Translations under genes and position numbers: made by a program
Shown: in pieces, positions 17,900 to 26,699 of the stretch
Numbering within the stretch: position 1 is the stretch's first letter
Layout of the letters: each line of letters begins with the position of its first letter
Notes under the pieces: generated by a model
Database searches by the model: none
Told to the model about the DNA's origin: nothing
The model's input: the letters and a program-made list of their open reading frames with translations, nothing else
NCBI RefSeq assembly: GCF_900290235.1
Contig: NZ_OLMK01000014.1
Span: 1-64,000 of the forward strand
Origin: Streptomyces sp. MA5143a
Lineage (GTDB): Bacteria > Actinomycetota > Actinomycetes > Streptomycetales > Streptomycetaceae
DNA: 64,000 nt
Reading direction: 5' to 3'

Positions 17900-19576
17900 T
17901 TGAGCACGCACAAGAGACGACGCCTGTCCCGCAGACGGCTGCTCGGCGCCACCGCGATCGGCGTGGCCGCCACCGTCGCGGGTGGCACCGGCCTCCTCTC
18001 CACGGCGTCCGCCGCCGGTTTCGGACACTCCGACGACGGCCGGAACCTCGTCGTCGACACGGGCGCCGGCCTGGTCTTCAAGGTCTCCAAGACCACCGGC
18101 GACCTGACCTCCCTGCGCTACCGGGGCAAGGAGTACGAGGGCTACGGCGGCAGGCACTCGCACGTCGAGTCGGGGCTCGGCAGCGCCACCGTCACGCTCC
18201 GGCAGTCGGGGCGGACGATCCTGGTGAAGGCCGTGCACGGCGCGATCACCCAGTGGTACGCGGCCCGCAGCGGCCGGAGCGACATCTACCTGTGGACGCA
18301 CAAGGCGGACGCCTCGTTCACCGCGACCCGCTTCCTGGTCCGCCTCAAGCCGGGCGTGTTCCCGAACGACGGCCCGGACTCCTGGATCGAGAGCTCCGAC
18401 AAGGTCATCGAGGCCGGCGACGTGTGGCGGCGCGCGGACGGCACCACCCACTCCAAGCACTACTCGGGCAAGCGGGTCATCGACTACGACCACATCGGGT
18501 TCACCACCGGCGAGGTGGGCCTGTGGCTCGTCCGCTCCAACCACGAGAAGGCGTCCGGCGGCCCCTTCTACCGCTCACTGCTGCGCCACTCCAACGACAA
18601 GGGCGCCGGGCTCTACGAGATCCTGCACTACAACCAGGCCCAGACCGAGCCGGAACGTTTCGGCCTCCAGGGGCCGTACGTCCTCGCCTTCACCGACGGC
18701 GGCGCCCCCTCCCCGGCCCTGGCCCACGACCGGCTCGACACCTCCTGGGTGGACGGCCTCGGCATCACCGGCTGGGTCGGCAGGGCGGGGCGCGGCAAGG
18801 TGGCCGGGGTCGGGCTCAAGGGCATGGACCCGAAGCACGCGTACACGGTCGGCTTCGCCAACGCCGACGCCCAGTACTGGGCCGCGGCCGCGGCCGGCAC
18901 CGGCGCCTTCTCCTGCAAGGGCATGCTGCCGGGCACGTACACCCTGACCGTCTACAAGGGCGAGCTGGCCGTGCACACCCGGCAGGTGACGGTGACGGCG
19001 GGCGGCTCCACCGCGCTCAACACCCTGACCATCACCGGTGATCCGTCCGTGGCGAGGACCCTGTGGCGGCTCGGCGACTGGGACGGCACGCCGCGCGGGT
19101 TCAAGAACGCCGAGCTGATGACGTACGCGCACCCCTCCGACGGCCGGGCCGCGAAGTGGACGGGCGACGTCACCCTCGGCGGCGGCGACCAGACGGCGAC
19201 GTTCCCGGCGTATGTGTGGCAGGACGTGAACAACGGGGTCCGCGTGTACTTCAAGCTGACCGCCGCGCAGGCCGCCGCCGCTCACACGCTGAGGATCGGG
19301 GTCACGGACGCGTTCTCGAACGGCCGGCCGCGGGTGACGGTCAACGAGTGGGTGTCGCCGGTCCCGGCGCCGCCCAGGCAGCCCTCGACGCGTTCCCTGA
19401 CCACGGGTTCCTACCGGGGGAACAACCACATGTTCACGTTCCAGGTCCCCGCCGGCGCATGGAAGTCGAACACCAGTGGGTACAACGTACTGAAGATCGA
19501 TGTCGTCAGTGGATCGAGCGGCACGGCCTTCCTGAGTCCGGGCACCTCGTTCGACTGTGTGGACCTGCTGGCCTGA
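17900..19576 (+). CDS. rhamnogalacturonan lyase, polysaccharide lyase family 4, Tat-exported
   Basis: A 558-residue secreted lyase that cuts the rhamnogalacturonan I backbone of pectin by beta-elimination. The N terminus has a twin-arginine signal (SRRRLLGATAIGVAA, residues 9-23). The PL4 catalytic domain follows, with RYRGKEYEGYGG, VHGAITQWYAARSG, YDHIGFTTGEVGLWLVRSNHE and the FGLQGPYVLAFTDGG segment. A fibronectin-like middle domain (PGTYTLTVYKGELAV) and a C-terminal beta-sandwich (LWRLGDWDGTPRGFKNAE) complete the RhiE layout. TTG 17900 is chosen because it begins the Tat signal and has GGAG 8 bases upstream; an in-frame ATG at 17795 would bury the signal. Confidence 0.9.
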   Translation: MSTHKRRRLSRRRLLGATAIGVAATVAGGTGLLSTASAAGFGHSDDGRNLVVDTGAGLVFKVSKTTGDLTSLRYRGKEYEGYGGRHSHVESGLGSATVTLRQSGRTILVKAVHGAITQWYAARSGRSDIYLWTHKADASFTATRFLVRLKPGVFPNDGPDSWIESSDKVIEAGDVWRRADGTTHSKHYSGKRVIDYDHIGFTTGEVGLWLVRSNHEKASGGPFYRSLLRHSNDKGAGLYEILHYNQAQTEPERFGLQGPYVLAFTDGGAPSPALAHDRLDTSWVDGLGITGWVGRAGRGKVAGVGLKGMDPKHAYTVGFANADAQYWAAAAAGTGAFSCKGMLPGTYTLTVYKGELAVHTRQVTVTAGGSTALNTLTITGDPSVARTLWRLGDWDGTPRGFKNAELMTYAHPSDGRAAKWTGDVTLGGGDQTATFPAYVWQDVNNGVRVYFKLTAAQAAAAHTLRIGVTDAFSNGRPRVTVNEWVSPVPAPPRQPSTRSLTTGSYRGNNHMFTFQVPAGAWKSNTSGYNVLKIDVVSGSSGTAFLSPGTSFDCVDLLA

Positions 19577-19631
19577 GCCCCCCTCGGCCGGCAGTGGTGC
19601 CGACCTGAGCCCCCCTCGGTCGGCACGACAA

Positions 19632-19665
19632 GCGCCCCCCGCCGGTGACGACCGGCGGGGGGCGC
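19632..19665. terminator. bidirectional terminator between rhamnogalacturonan lyase and pectate lyase genes
   Basis: A 15-bp perfect stem, 19632-19646 with 19651-19665, with a GACG loop, between convergent stops. Confidence 0.88.
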
Positions 19666-19677
19666 CCTTCTCGGGGA

Positions 19678-20832
19678 TCAGCGCATCGTCGAGCCGATGG
19701 CCGTGGAGCCGGTCGTCAGGAACGCCGTGACCGGCAGCGCGCCACCCCTGCCACGCGGCCCGTACACCGCGCGCGCGTCCGTGGACCTGAACGGCGGTGT
19801 GGCCACCCCGCTGTCCCAGTTGTCGTCCGCCGACACCGTGCGCGGACCCAGCCGGGCCTTCCCCGTGCCGTTGTCCACCGCCAGGTTCCGCGTCAGCCGG
19901 GCCTTTCCCGCGACGAAGGAGAACCCGTCCCCTCTGTTGGCGTAGGCGGTGTTGCGGTGCAGCCGGATCGCCCCGGTGTTGGAGTTCTCGGTGAAGCCGT
20001 GCAGCGTGTTGTCCCAGGCCGCGCTGTCGCGGACGGAGTGGGCGACGGAGGCACCACCCCCGCCCAGCTTGAACCCGTTGCCGTTGCCCTGGAACGCGCG
20101 GTCGTTCCAGCGGTTCCTGCCGTTGCCGAAGGCCCAGGAGTGCTCGACGGTGACGGGCGAGGAGAACTGCCAGAGGTCGAGCCCGTCGTCCGCGTTGTCG
20201 TAGAGGCGGGCGCCGGTGATCCGGTTGCCGGTGCCTGAGCCGAACTTCACGGCGATGCCGTCGGCGTTCCGGCCGTGGTTCGCGGCGTCGTAGTTGCCGT
20301 GGCTGTCCAGGTTCCGCACGAGGTTGCCGGTGGTGCCGTCGCCGCGCAGGGTGAAGCCGGAGTCGCCGTTGTCCGCGGTGACGAGGTTGTCGAAGATCCC
20401 GCCGACGGACGACGTGGCGACGAAGCCCTGCGCCGGGGAGTTCTGGAAGGTGATCCCGGAGACGGTCCAGTGGTCACCGTGGATCGCGGCGAGCCAGGAC
20501 CCGGCGGGCAGCGCGGAGCCGTCGATCCTGACCTTCCCGTCCCCGTACGCGGTGAGCGTGATCCGGGCCGAGGGGGTGCCGTCGGCCGAGGACGTCAGGG
20601 TCCGGGTGGGCCGGTAGGTGCCGCCGCGGACCTTGATGGTCGTACCGGCGGCGGCCCGGGCGAAGGCGGACTCCAGCGACGCGGTGTCGGAGACGGTGAC
20701 CGTGGTCGCGGCGGCACGGGCGTCGTCGTGGGAGAGGCCGAGAAGGACGCCGCCCGCCCCCGAGGCGACGGCCACGGCGGCCGCGATCGACAGGGTGCCG
20801 GTTCGGCGATGGCGCCCGATGCTCTGACGCAC
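19678..20832 (-). CDS. pectate lyase, polysaccharide lyase family 9 (copy A)
   Basis: A 384-residue secreted right-handed parallel beta-helix enzyme that cleaves polygalacturonate with calcium. Signal peptide at residues 1-40 (SIAAAVAVASGAGGVLLG), then the PL9 core: TIKVRGGTYRPTRTL, HWTVSGITFQNSPAQGF, DSGFTLRGDGTTGNLVRNLDSHGNYD, and DGIAVKFGSGTGNRITG followed by DNADDGLDLW for catalysis and calcium binding. GTG 20832 is preceded by GAGAAAGGAACC; the frame upstream to 20901 is not used. It is paralogous to the next gene and shares its leader motif. Confidence 0.9.
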   Translation of the reverse strand: MRQSIGRHRRTGTLSIAAAVAVASGAGGVLLGLSHDDARAAATTVTVSDTASLESAFARAAAGTTIKVRGGTYRPTRTLTSSADGTPSARITLTAYGDGKVRIDGSALPAGSWLAAIHGDHWTVSGITFQNSPAQGFVATSSVGGIFDNLVTADNGDSGFTLRGDGTTGNLVRNLDSHGNYDAANHGRNADGIAVKFGSGTGNRITGARLYDNADDGLDLWQFSSPVTVEHSWAFGNGRNRWNDRAFQGNGNGFKLGGGGASVAHSVRDSAAWDNTLHGFTENSNTGAIRLHRNTAYANRGDGFSFVAGKARLTRNLAVDNGTGKARLGPRTVSADDNWDSGVATPPFRSTDARAVYGPRGRGGALPVTAFLTTGSTAIGSTMR

Positions 20833-20961
20833 GGGGGTTCCTTTCTCGGGGGACGAGGAGCGAAGCGGGCCGGGGGGCCCGCCCCGGCCCGCTTCTGTCA
20901 CTGGTCGTCGCCCCGCGGCGAAAGGTTGCCGCGCATCGCCGAAAGTTCTCGGAAGTCCGGC

Positions 20962-22074
20962 TCAGTCCATCGTCGCCCCGATCGTCGTGCTGCCCGTGGT
21001 CAGGAACGTGGTCGCGGGCAGCGCGCCGTTCGACCGGCGGGCGTTGTACGTCGTCGAGGCGTTGGTGGAGCGGAACGCGGGCGTGGAGACACCGGAGTCC
21101 CAGGTGTTGCCGGACGAGACGACCGACGAGCCCTTGGTGACCGCACCGGAGCCGTTGCCGACGGCCAGGTTCCTGCCGAGGCGGGCCGCGCCGGTCGCGA
21201 AGTAGTAGCCCCACTTGGCGTTGGCGTAGGCGGTGGTGCGGTTGATGACGATGGCGCCCCTGTTGCTGTTCTCGGTGAAGCCGTTGCCGGCGTTGTCCCA
21301 GGCCGCCGAGTTGTTGATGACATGGGCCACGGTCTCGCCGTCGCCACCCAGCTTGTAGCCGTTGCCGTCGCCCGCGAACGCGGAGTCGCCCCAGCGGTTC
21401 CTGCCGTTGCCCATCGCCCAGGTGTGCTCGACGGTGACGGGCGAGGAGAACGACCAGAAGTCCAGCCCGTCGTCCGCGTTGTTGTAGAGACGGGCCCCGG
21501 TGATGAGGTTGCCGCCGCCGGAGCCGAACTTCACGGCGATGCCGTCGGCGTTCTCCCCGTGGTTGGCCCGGTCGTAGTGGCCGTAGGAGTCGATGTTGCG
21601 GACGGTGTTGTCGGTGGTGCCGTCGCCGGTGAGTGTGAAGCCGGAGTCGCCGCCGTTGATGGTCCTGATGGTGTCCCAGACCGTGGAGGCACAGGACTGG
21701 CAGACGACCGCGCTGTCCGGGGAGTTCTGGAAGGTGATCCCGGAGACGGTCCAGTAGTCCGCGGTCAGCTTGAAGATCCAGTCGCCGTCGGGGAGGTTCG
21801 AGCCGTCGATCTTCACGGTCTCCGAGCCGTACGGCTGGAGGTGTATGCGGTTGGAGGAGCTGCCGTTCGCCGTGGACTGGAGGGTGGCCGTCGGGTAGTA
21901 CGTGCCGCCGCGCACCTGGATGACCGTGCCCGGGGTGGCGTTCTTCAGGGCGTTGGACAGGGCGGTCGTGGTGTTGACGACGACGGTCGCGGCGTACGCC
22001 TGGGTGGGGAGCACGGCCAGGCCGGCGCCGAGGGCGAGGGCGGTGCCCAGGGCGAGAGTGGTACGACGAGACAT
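20962..22074 (-). CDS. pectate lyase, polysaccharide lyase family 9 (copy B)
   Basis: A 370-residue secreted beta-helix lyase, closely similar to the copy downstream. Sec signal at residues 1-29 (ALGTALALGAGLAVLPTQAYA), VIQVRGGTYYPTATL, YWTVSGITFQNSPDS, DGIAVKFGSGGGNLITG and NNADDGLDFW. It differs in having a CQSCAS cysteine pair in the helix. ATG 22074 follows GAGAAAGGAACC. It is a tandem duplicate with copy A; 101 bases separate it from the methylesterase gene upstream. Confidence 0.9.
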   Translation of the reverse strand: MSRRTTLALGTALALGAGLAVLPTQAYAATVVVNTTTALSNALKNATPGTVIQVRGGTYYPTATLQSTANGSSSNRIHLQPYGSETVKIDGSNLPDGDWIFKLTADYWTVSGITFQNSPDSAVVCQSCASTVWDTIRTINGGDSGFTLTGDGTTDNTVRNIDSYGHYDRANHGENADGIAVKFGSGGGNLITGARLYNNADDGLDFWSFSSPVTVEHTWAMGNGRNRWGDSAFAGDGNGYKLGGDGETVAHVINNSAAWDNAGNGFTENSNRGAIVINRTTAYANAKWGYYFATGAARLGRNLAVGNGSGAVTKGSSVVSSGNTWDSGVSTPAFRSTNASTTYNARRSNGALPATTFLTTGSTTIGATMD

Positions 22075-22175
22075 GGAGAGCGGTTCCTTTCTCGTGCGGG
22101 TGGGGTGGTTCACAGGACGGAGTCGAGCCATGGCGGCCGACGGACACCTCCGCCGGGTCGCCGTCGGCGCCCGGA

Positions 22176-23207
22176 TCACGGGCGCCCGTCGGGCCTCCAG
22201 TCCCCGAGATACGTCCGCCGGGTGTGCGGGGCGGCCTCCGCCTCGGTGAGCCGCGGCCGGTTCTCGGGCACCGTGACGACCGCGCCCGGACCGGAGTTGC
22301 CGTACTCGCGAAAGCGCATGGTCTGCCACGGGTACGCCTCGCGCATGTTGGTGTACGGGGCGACGGCGTCGATACCGGGGCCGATCCAGGTGTCCCGGAC
22401 GACCAGGGAGGGCCAGGCGGTCGTCTCGTACGACGGGACCCAGGGGCGGGCGATCTTGTACGCCCCGTGCTCGGCGCCGGAGGTGATCCGGCCCCGCAGG
22501 GCGAGGAACCCGTAGAGGTTGGCACGGGCCGTGGAGGGCGCGAAGACCATGCCCTTGGGGGTGAAGGAGACGTCCCGCCGGAGCGTGTGGAAGCGGCAGG
22601 ACTCGAAGACCGCCCGTGCCCGGCCGAAGACGAAGTCGACGTCGCCCTCGATGTGGCAGCGGCGGTAGTACTGCCGGCCGAAGACGTCGAGCGAGGTGGT
22701 GTCCGCGAAGAGCGTGTCCTGATGGGCGAGGAGGCGGACGTTCTCGAAGTGGCTGCGGTCCCCGGTGACGTACGCGGCCACGGCCTGGGTCCCGGTGATG
22801 TCGGGGTGGTCGGCGCGCAGCCAGTCGTTGGCGAGGGTCAGGTCGCGCACGGTCAGTCCGGGCGCCGCCGAGGTGAAGGTGGCCGAGCCCGCCGTGCCGT
22901 ACGTGCCGCCCTCGGGCCGGGGCGTGCCGCCCGCCCGGTCGAAGACGACGACCGTGGCGCGCGGGTCACGGGACGCTCCCCGGAGCGTCAACTCCCCCTT
23001 GTCGGCTTGGATGTTGACGACTTCGCGGTAGGTGCCCGGATGCACCACGATCGTCCAGCCGGGGCCGTCCACCGCGTCCACGGCGGCCTGGACGGAGCCG
23101 CCGCGCCGGACGTGCAGGACCCGGCGGCGGGCGTCTGCGGACGCGGGGGTGGCGCCGGCGGCCGCGAGACCGCCGGCGATCCCGGTGAGGAGGGTGCGCC
23201 GGCGCAC
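22176..23207 (-). CDS. pectinesterase (carbohydrate esterase family 8), copy 1
   Basis: A 343-residue pectin methylesterase that demethylates homogalacturonan to allow lyase attack. Signal peptide in the first 24 residues (LLTGIAGGLAAAGATPASA). CE8 motifs: GTYREVV, GTQAVAAYV, LLAHQDTLFAD with the first catalytic Asp, EGDVDFVFGRARAVFESC with the second, and ARPWVPSY with the substrate arginine. GTG 23207 begins one base after the stop of copy 2, so the two are translated together. Confidence 0.92.
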   Translation of the reverse strand: MRRRTLLTGIAGGLAAAGATPASADARRRVLHVRRGGSVQAAVDAVDGPGWTIVVHPGTYREVVNIQADKGELTLRGASRDPRATVVVFDRAGGTPRPEGGTYGTAGSATFTSAAPGLTVRDLTLANDWLRADHPDITGTQAVAAYVTGDRSHFENVRLLAHQDTLFADTTSLDVFGRQYYRRCHIEGDVDFVFGRARAVFESCRFHTLRRDVSFTPKGMVFAPSTARANLYGFLALRGRITSGAEHGAYKIARPWVPSYETTAWPSLVVRDTWIGPGIDAVAPYTNMREAYPWQTMRFREYGNSGPGAVVTVPENRPRLTEAEAAPHTRRTYLGDWRPDGRP

Positions 23208-23208
23208 G

Positions 23209-24327
23209 TCAGCACTCCTTCCAGGGTGCCCAGTCGCCGAGGTACGCCTCGCGGGTGTGCGCGGCGGCCTCCTCCGCGGTGAGCTGGGGCCGGTTCTCCG
23301 GGACGGTGATCCGGGCGCCGGGGCCGGTGTTCCGGTACTCGGCGAACCGCTGGTCCTGCCAGGGGAAGCCGGAGGACATGGTGGTGTACGGAGCCACCGC
23401 GTCGATGCCGGCCCCGAGCCGGGTCTCGCGGACGGTCAGCATGGGCCTGGCGGTGGTGTCGGAGCTGGGCACCCAGGGCCGGGCCAGTTTGTAGTGGGCG
23501 TCCGGGGCCCCGCTGGTGATCCGGCTCCGGGTCACCAGACAGCCGCGCGGGTTGGCGCCCGCGGTGGAGGGCGCGAACACGAACCCGTACGGGGCGGAGG
23601 CGAGGTCGGTCCGGGTCAGGGTGTGGAAGCGGCAGCGTTCGAACACCGCCGTGGCGCGGCCGAAGACGAAGTCCACGTCCCCTTCGGCGTAGCAGTCCCG
23701 GAAGTACTGGCGGGCGAACGTGCCGAGCGCCGTCGAGTCGGTGTACAGCGTGTCCTGGTGCCCGAGGAACCGGCATCGCACGAACGCCGAGCGGTCGCCC
23801 TGCACCTTGAGGGCGACGGCCTGGGTACCGCTGATCTCGGGGTGGTCGGCGCGCAGCCAGTCGTTGGCGAAGGTGATGTCCCGCGCGGTGAACCCGTCGC
23901 CCTGGACGAGGGTGGTCGCCGATCCGGTGGTGCCGTAGGTGCCGCCTCCGGGCTTGGGGGTGCCGGCCGCGTTGTCGTACACGACGGTGACGTCGCGGGC
24001 GTCGCCGGAGGCACCGATCCAGGTCATGTCCTTGCGGGCGGTGCTCACGGCGACGGTCTCCCGGTAGACGCCGGGTGCGACGACCAGCGTGTGGCCGGTG
24101 CCGGTCGCCGCGGTGACGGCGGCCCGCACGGTGGTGAAGTCCCCGGCGCCCCCGGCGTGCACGTACAGCGTCCGCTCGTCGAGGCGGGCGGCCGGTGAGC
24201 CGTACCGTCCGAAGGGCGACCGGCCGCGGGAGGCGTGGGCCGGTGCCGCCGTCCCGAGCGCGAGCGCGGCCCCGGCACTCGCGAGGACGAACGACCGTCT
24301 GCTCCGTGCTGCCCCTCGGTCGGTCAT
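23209..24327 (-). CDS. pectinesterase (carbohydrate esterase family 8), copy 2
   Basis: A 372-residue exported methylesterase with an RSRRSF twin-arginine-like signal (residues 8-32) and the same CE8 motifs: GVYRETV, GTQAVALKV, FLGHQDTLYTD, EGDVDFVFGRATAVFERC, LARPWVPSS. About half identical to copy 1 by eye, so a tandem duplication with divergence. ATG 24327 overlaps the TGA of the pectate lyase gene by one base (TGATG), showing translational coupling. Confidence 0.92.
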   Translation of the reverse strand: MTDRGAARSRRSFVLASAGAALALGTAAPAHASRGRSPFGRYGSPAARLDERTLYVHAGGAGDFTTVRAAVTAATGTGHTLVVAPGVYRETVAVSTARKDMTWIGASGDARDVTVVYDNAAGTPKPGGGTYGTTGSATTLVQGDGFTARDITFANDWLRADHPEISGTQAVALKVQGDRSAFVRCRFLGHQDTLYTDSTALGTFARQYFRDCYAEGDVDFVFGRATAVFERCRFHTLTRTDLASAPYGFVFAPSTAGANPRGCLVTRSRITSGAPDAHYKLARPWVPSSDTTARPMLTVRETRLGAGIDAVAPYTTMSSGFPWQDQRFAEYRNTGPGARITVPENRPQLTAEEAAAHTREAYLGDWAPWKEC

Positions 24328-25634
24328 CAGCAGACCTTCCCCGCGCCCGCCCGGGCCTTGAGGATCGCGGGCACGGCGCGGGGCGAGTCGACCTTCCCCC
24401 GCAGGGTCGGCGTCCAGCCGGCCCCGGACCGGAGGGTCTCGGCCGGGATCTCCGCGTTGTGGACGGCGATGAGGTCGGTGAGCCTGCCGTTGACATAGTT
24501 GTTCTCGGCGGTCAGCGGGGACTCGTTCCACTTCTTCAGGACCTTGCCGACCTTGGCCCCGGCGGGCAGCGTGATGGCGTTGTCGGTGGCGTGGAGCTGC
24601 GAGGAGATGCCGACGCCGAAGACGTAGTAGTCGTCCTTCTGTTCCTCGTTCACGACGTAGTGGTTGTTGTAGACGTCGACCTGTCCGAACCGCACGCGCG
24701 GGGAACGCTGGAGGATGCCCTCGAAGCGGTTGTGGTGCAGGGTGACCTTCAGCTTGCCGGCGTCCTGGGAGGCGGAGCCGTCGCTGTTGCCGATCAGCAT
24801 GTTCTTGTCGTGGTTCTCGAAGCGGTTCCAGGACACGGTCACGTGGTTGGCGCCGCGCACGATGTCGGTGAGGCCGTCGTGCTGCTGGAAGACCTTGCCG
24901 AAATGGACGGGGCGTTCGCTGTCCGGGTGGCGCCCGTCGGTGAACGTGTTGTGGTCGAGCCACACATGGTGGGTGCCGTAGACCACCACGGCGTCGTACT
25001 CGGAGTTCCAGTTGCCGGTGCGGTTGTCGTCGGTGGGGTCCCACTTGGGGAAGCAGTCCAGCGGTGCCTCGATGGTGAGGTTGCGCATGATGACGTTCTG
25101 GACGCCCTTGATCTGGAGGCTGCCGCCGAGGATGCCGGAGTTCCCGCCGACGCCGACGATGGTGGTGTTGCTGGGGATGCTGGCCTTGATCTCCGCGTCC
25201 TGCCGGGCGGCGGAGGCGACCCGGGCGTCCTCCTGCGGGCCCATGGCGACCTTGTCGTTGCCGTACACGGCCGGGTCGTAGTCCTTCAGATACTGCTGGA
25301 GGTCGTATCCGCCGGTGACGAAGGCGTCGCAGCCCTGGGAGACGGCGTCGATCATCCCCTTGATCTTGATGATCTTCGGCGCGTCGCCGCCGTCCGTGAG
25401 CGCGGCCTTGAACTCCGCCCAGGTGGTGACGGTGTAGACGTGCTCGGCGTCGGCCGCCGAGCCCCCGGTGGTCCCGCCTTCCGCGGAGCCCCAGCCGTCG
25501 CCGGCGGGGAGGACCTGCCGGCCGAGGTCACGGGACCCCGCCTGGGCGACGCCGGTCCCGGTGACCCCGAGGACGAGAGCGGTGCAGCCGACAACGGCGG
25601 TAATGGCATGGGCATGCCAGACATGAGCACGCAT
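24327..25634 (-). CDS. pectate lyase, polysaccharide lyase family 1
   Basis: A 435-residue secreted lyase. Signal peptide at residues 1-32 (AVVGCTALVLGVTGTGVAQA). PL1 motifs: NTTIVGVGGNSGILGGSL, NVIMRNLTIEAPLDCF, EYDAVVVYGTHHVWLDHNTFTDG with the calcium and WIDH-type signature, and GILQRSPRVRFGQVDVYNNHY with the catalytic arginine. ATG 25634 follows GGAAAGGAAC. It heads the PL1-CE8-CE8 translationally coupled trio. Confidence 0.93.
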   Translation of the reverse strand: MRAHVWHAHAITAVVGCTALVLGVTGTGVAQAGSRDLGRQVLPAGDGWGSAEGGTTGGSAADAEHVYTVTTWAEFKAALTDGGDAPKIIKIKGMIDAVSQGCDAFVTGGYDLQQYLKDYDPAVYGNDKVAMGPQEDARVASAARQDAEIKASIPSNTTIVGVGGNSGILGGSLQIKGVQNVIMRNLTIEAPLDCFPKWDPTDDNRTGNWNSEYDAVVVYGTHHVWLDHNTFTDGRHPDSERPVHFGKVFQQHDGLTDIVRGANHVTVSWNRFENHDKNMLIGNSDGSASQDAGKLKVTLHHNRFEGILQRSPRVRFGQVDVYNNHYVVNEEQKDDYYVFGVGISSQLHATDNAITLPAGAKVGKVLKKWNESPLTAENNYVNGRLTDLIAVHNAEIPAETLRSGAGWTPTLRGKVDSPRAVPAILKARAGAGKVC

Positions 25635-25695
25635 GGGTGCGAGTTCCTTTCCAGGACAAGGGGGAAGAAGAGGGCGCCCGTGCAGGGCGGGGGTG

Positions 25696-26502
25696 TTACG
25701 CCTGGGGCCAGGTGATCCAGGACTCGGGGACCGTCTCGCTCAGCCGGCGCACGTCGCGGGGCGCGAGCACCCGGCGCCGCAGCAGCTCGGAGGCGACCAG
25801 CCGCGCCACGGCGATGGCGCCCGGCGGATTGAAGTGCGTGTTGTCCTGCTCGGTCCCGGTCCAGTTGAAGTACTTCTTGGTCTCCTCGACCCCGAGCTTC
25901 TGCCAGAGCGCGAGGGACAGCGCCTGGATGTCGAGGAGGGCGACACCCTCCTCCTGGGCGAGGGCGCGCATGGCCGCCGGGTACGCGCCGTGGGTCGGCT
26001 GCGCCACCCCGCCCCCGTCGAACTTCCGGCGCTCCACGGAGGTGGCGAGGACCGGCCGGGCGCCCCGCGCCCGCGCGCCGTCGACGTACTGGCGCAGATG
26101 GTCCTGGTAGGTGGTCCACGGCTCGGTGTACCGGGCGGGATCGGCGACCTTGGAGTCGTTGTGACCGAACTGGACGATCAGGAAGTCGCCGGGGCGGATG
26201 GCTCCCAGGATGACGTCCAGTCGCCCCTCGTCGATGAAACTCTTCGAACTCCGCCCGTTCACGGCGTGGTTGGCGACCTTCAGCCCGCTACGGAGGAAGA
26301 ACGCCAGCGCCATGCCCCACCCGGTCTCGGGCCGGGCGTCGGCGTACTTCTGGGCGGCGGTGGAGTCGCCAGCGAGGTAGACCGTGGGCTCACGGCGGAC
26401 CCGGCCCAAGGAGCCGGTGGCGGAGGCGGGCCCGGTGGCGGCGACGGCGAGCGGAACGGCGGCGAGCGCCGCGGTGGTGACCTGTCTACGGGTGAGGGAC
26501 AC
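25696..26502 (-). CDS. rhamnogalacturonan acetylesterase (CE12, SGNH/GDSL fold)
   Basis: A 268-residue exported esterase that removes acetyl groups from rhamnogalacturonan. Tat-like signal (LTRRQVTTAALAAVPLAVAA). SGNH blocks: YLAGDSTAAQ with the serine, NHAVNGRSSKSF with glycine, IVQFGHND with asparagine, and DNTHFNPPGA with the Asp-His pair. GTG 26502 follows GAGAAAGGCACC, the leader motif shared with the neighbouring lyase genes. Confidence 0.9.
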   Translation of the reverse strand: MSLTRRQVTTAALAAVPLAVAATGPASATGSLGRVRREPTVYLAGDSTAAQKYADARPETGWGMALAFFLRSGLKVANHAVNGRSSKSFIDEGRLDVILGAIRPGDFLIVQFGHNDSKVADPARYTEPWTTYQDHLRQYVDGARARGARPVLATSVERRKFDGGGVAQPTHGAYPAAMRALAQEEGVALLDIQALSLALWQKLGVEETKKYFNWTGTEQDNTHFNPPGAIAVARLVASELLRRRVLAPRDVRRLSETVPESWITWPQA

Positions 26503-26699
26503 GTGCGGGTGCCTTTCTCAACAGGCGTGTGGGATACGAGAGTGGTGCGGCGCCTTTCATGTGGGGGAGGACGCCCGCGCCCCCTTCGATTCAGGGGCGC
26601 GGGGTACTGCGCGACCAGCAGGAACGGACCGACAGCGGAAACGGACCGGCAGCAGAGACGGACCGGCAGTCGAAGCGGCCCCGCCTCCGAAGCGGAGCG
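26503..26699. repeat. intergenic gap with a dispersed palindromic repeat copy and short tandem repeats
   Basis: 26590-26616 is a copy of the dispersed repeat (TTCAGGGGCGCGGGG core). About 26627-26690 contains three imperfect 17-19-base units built on ACGGACCGGCAG. No gene is seen. Confidence 0.6.

Noticed and set aside
20275..22515. A 746-codon plus-strand frame opposite the pectate lyase genes
   Set aside because: Antisense of two well-supported beta-helix lyases; Gly/Val/Arg-rich shadow without recognised motifs.
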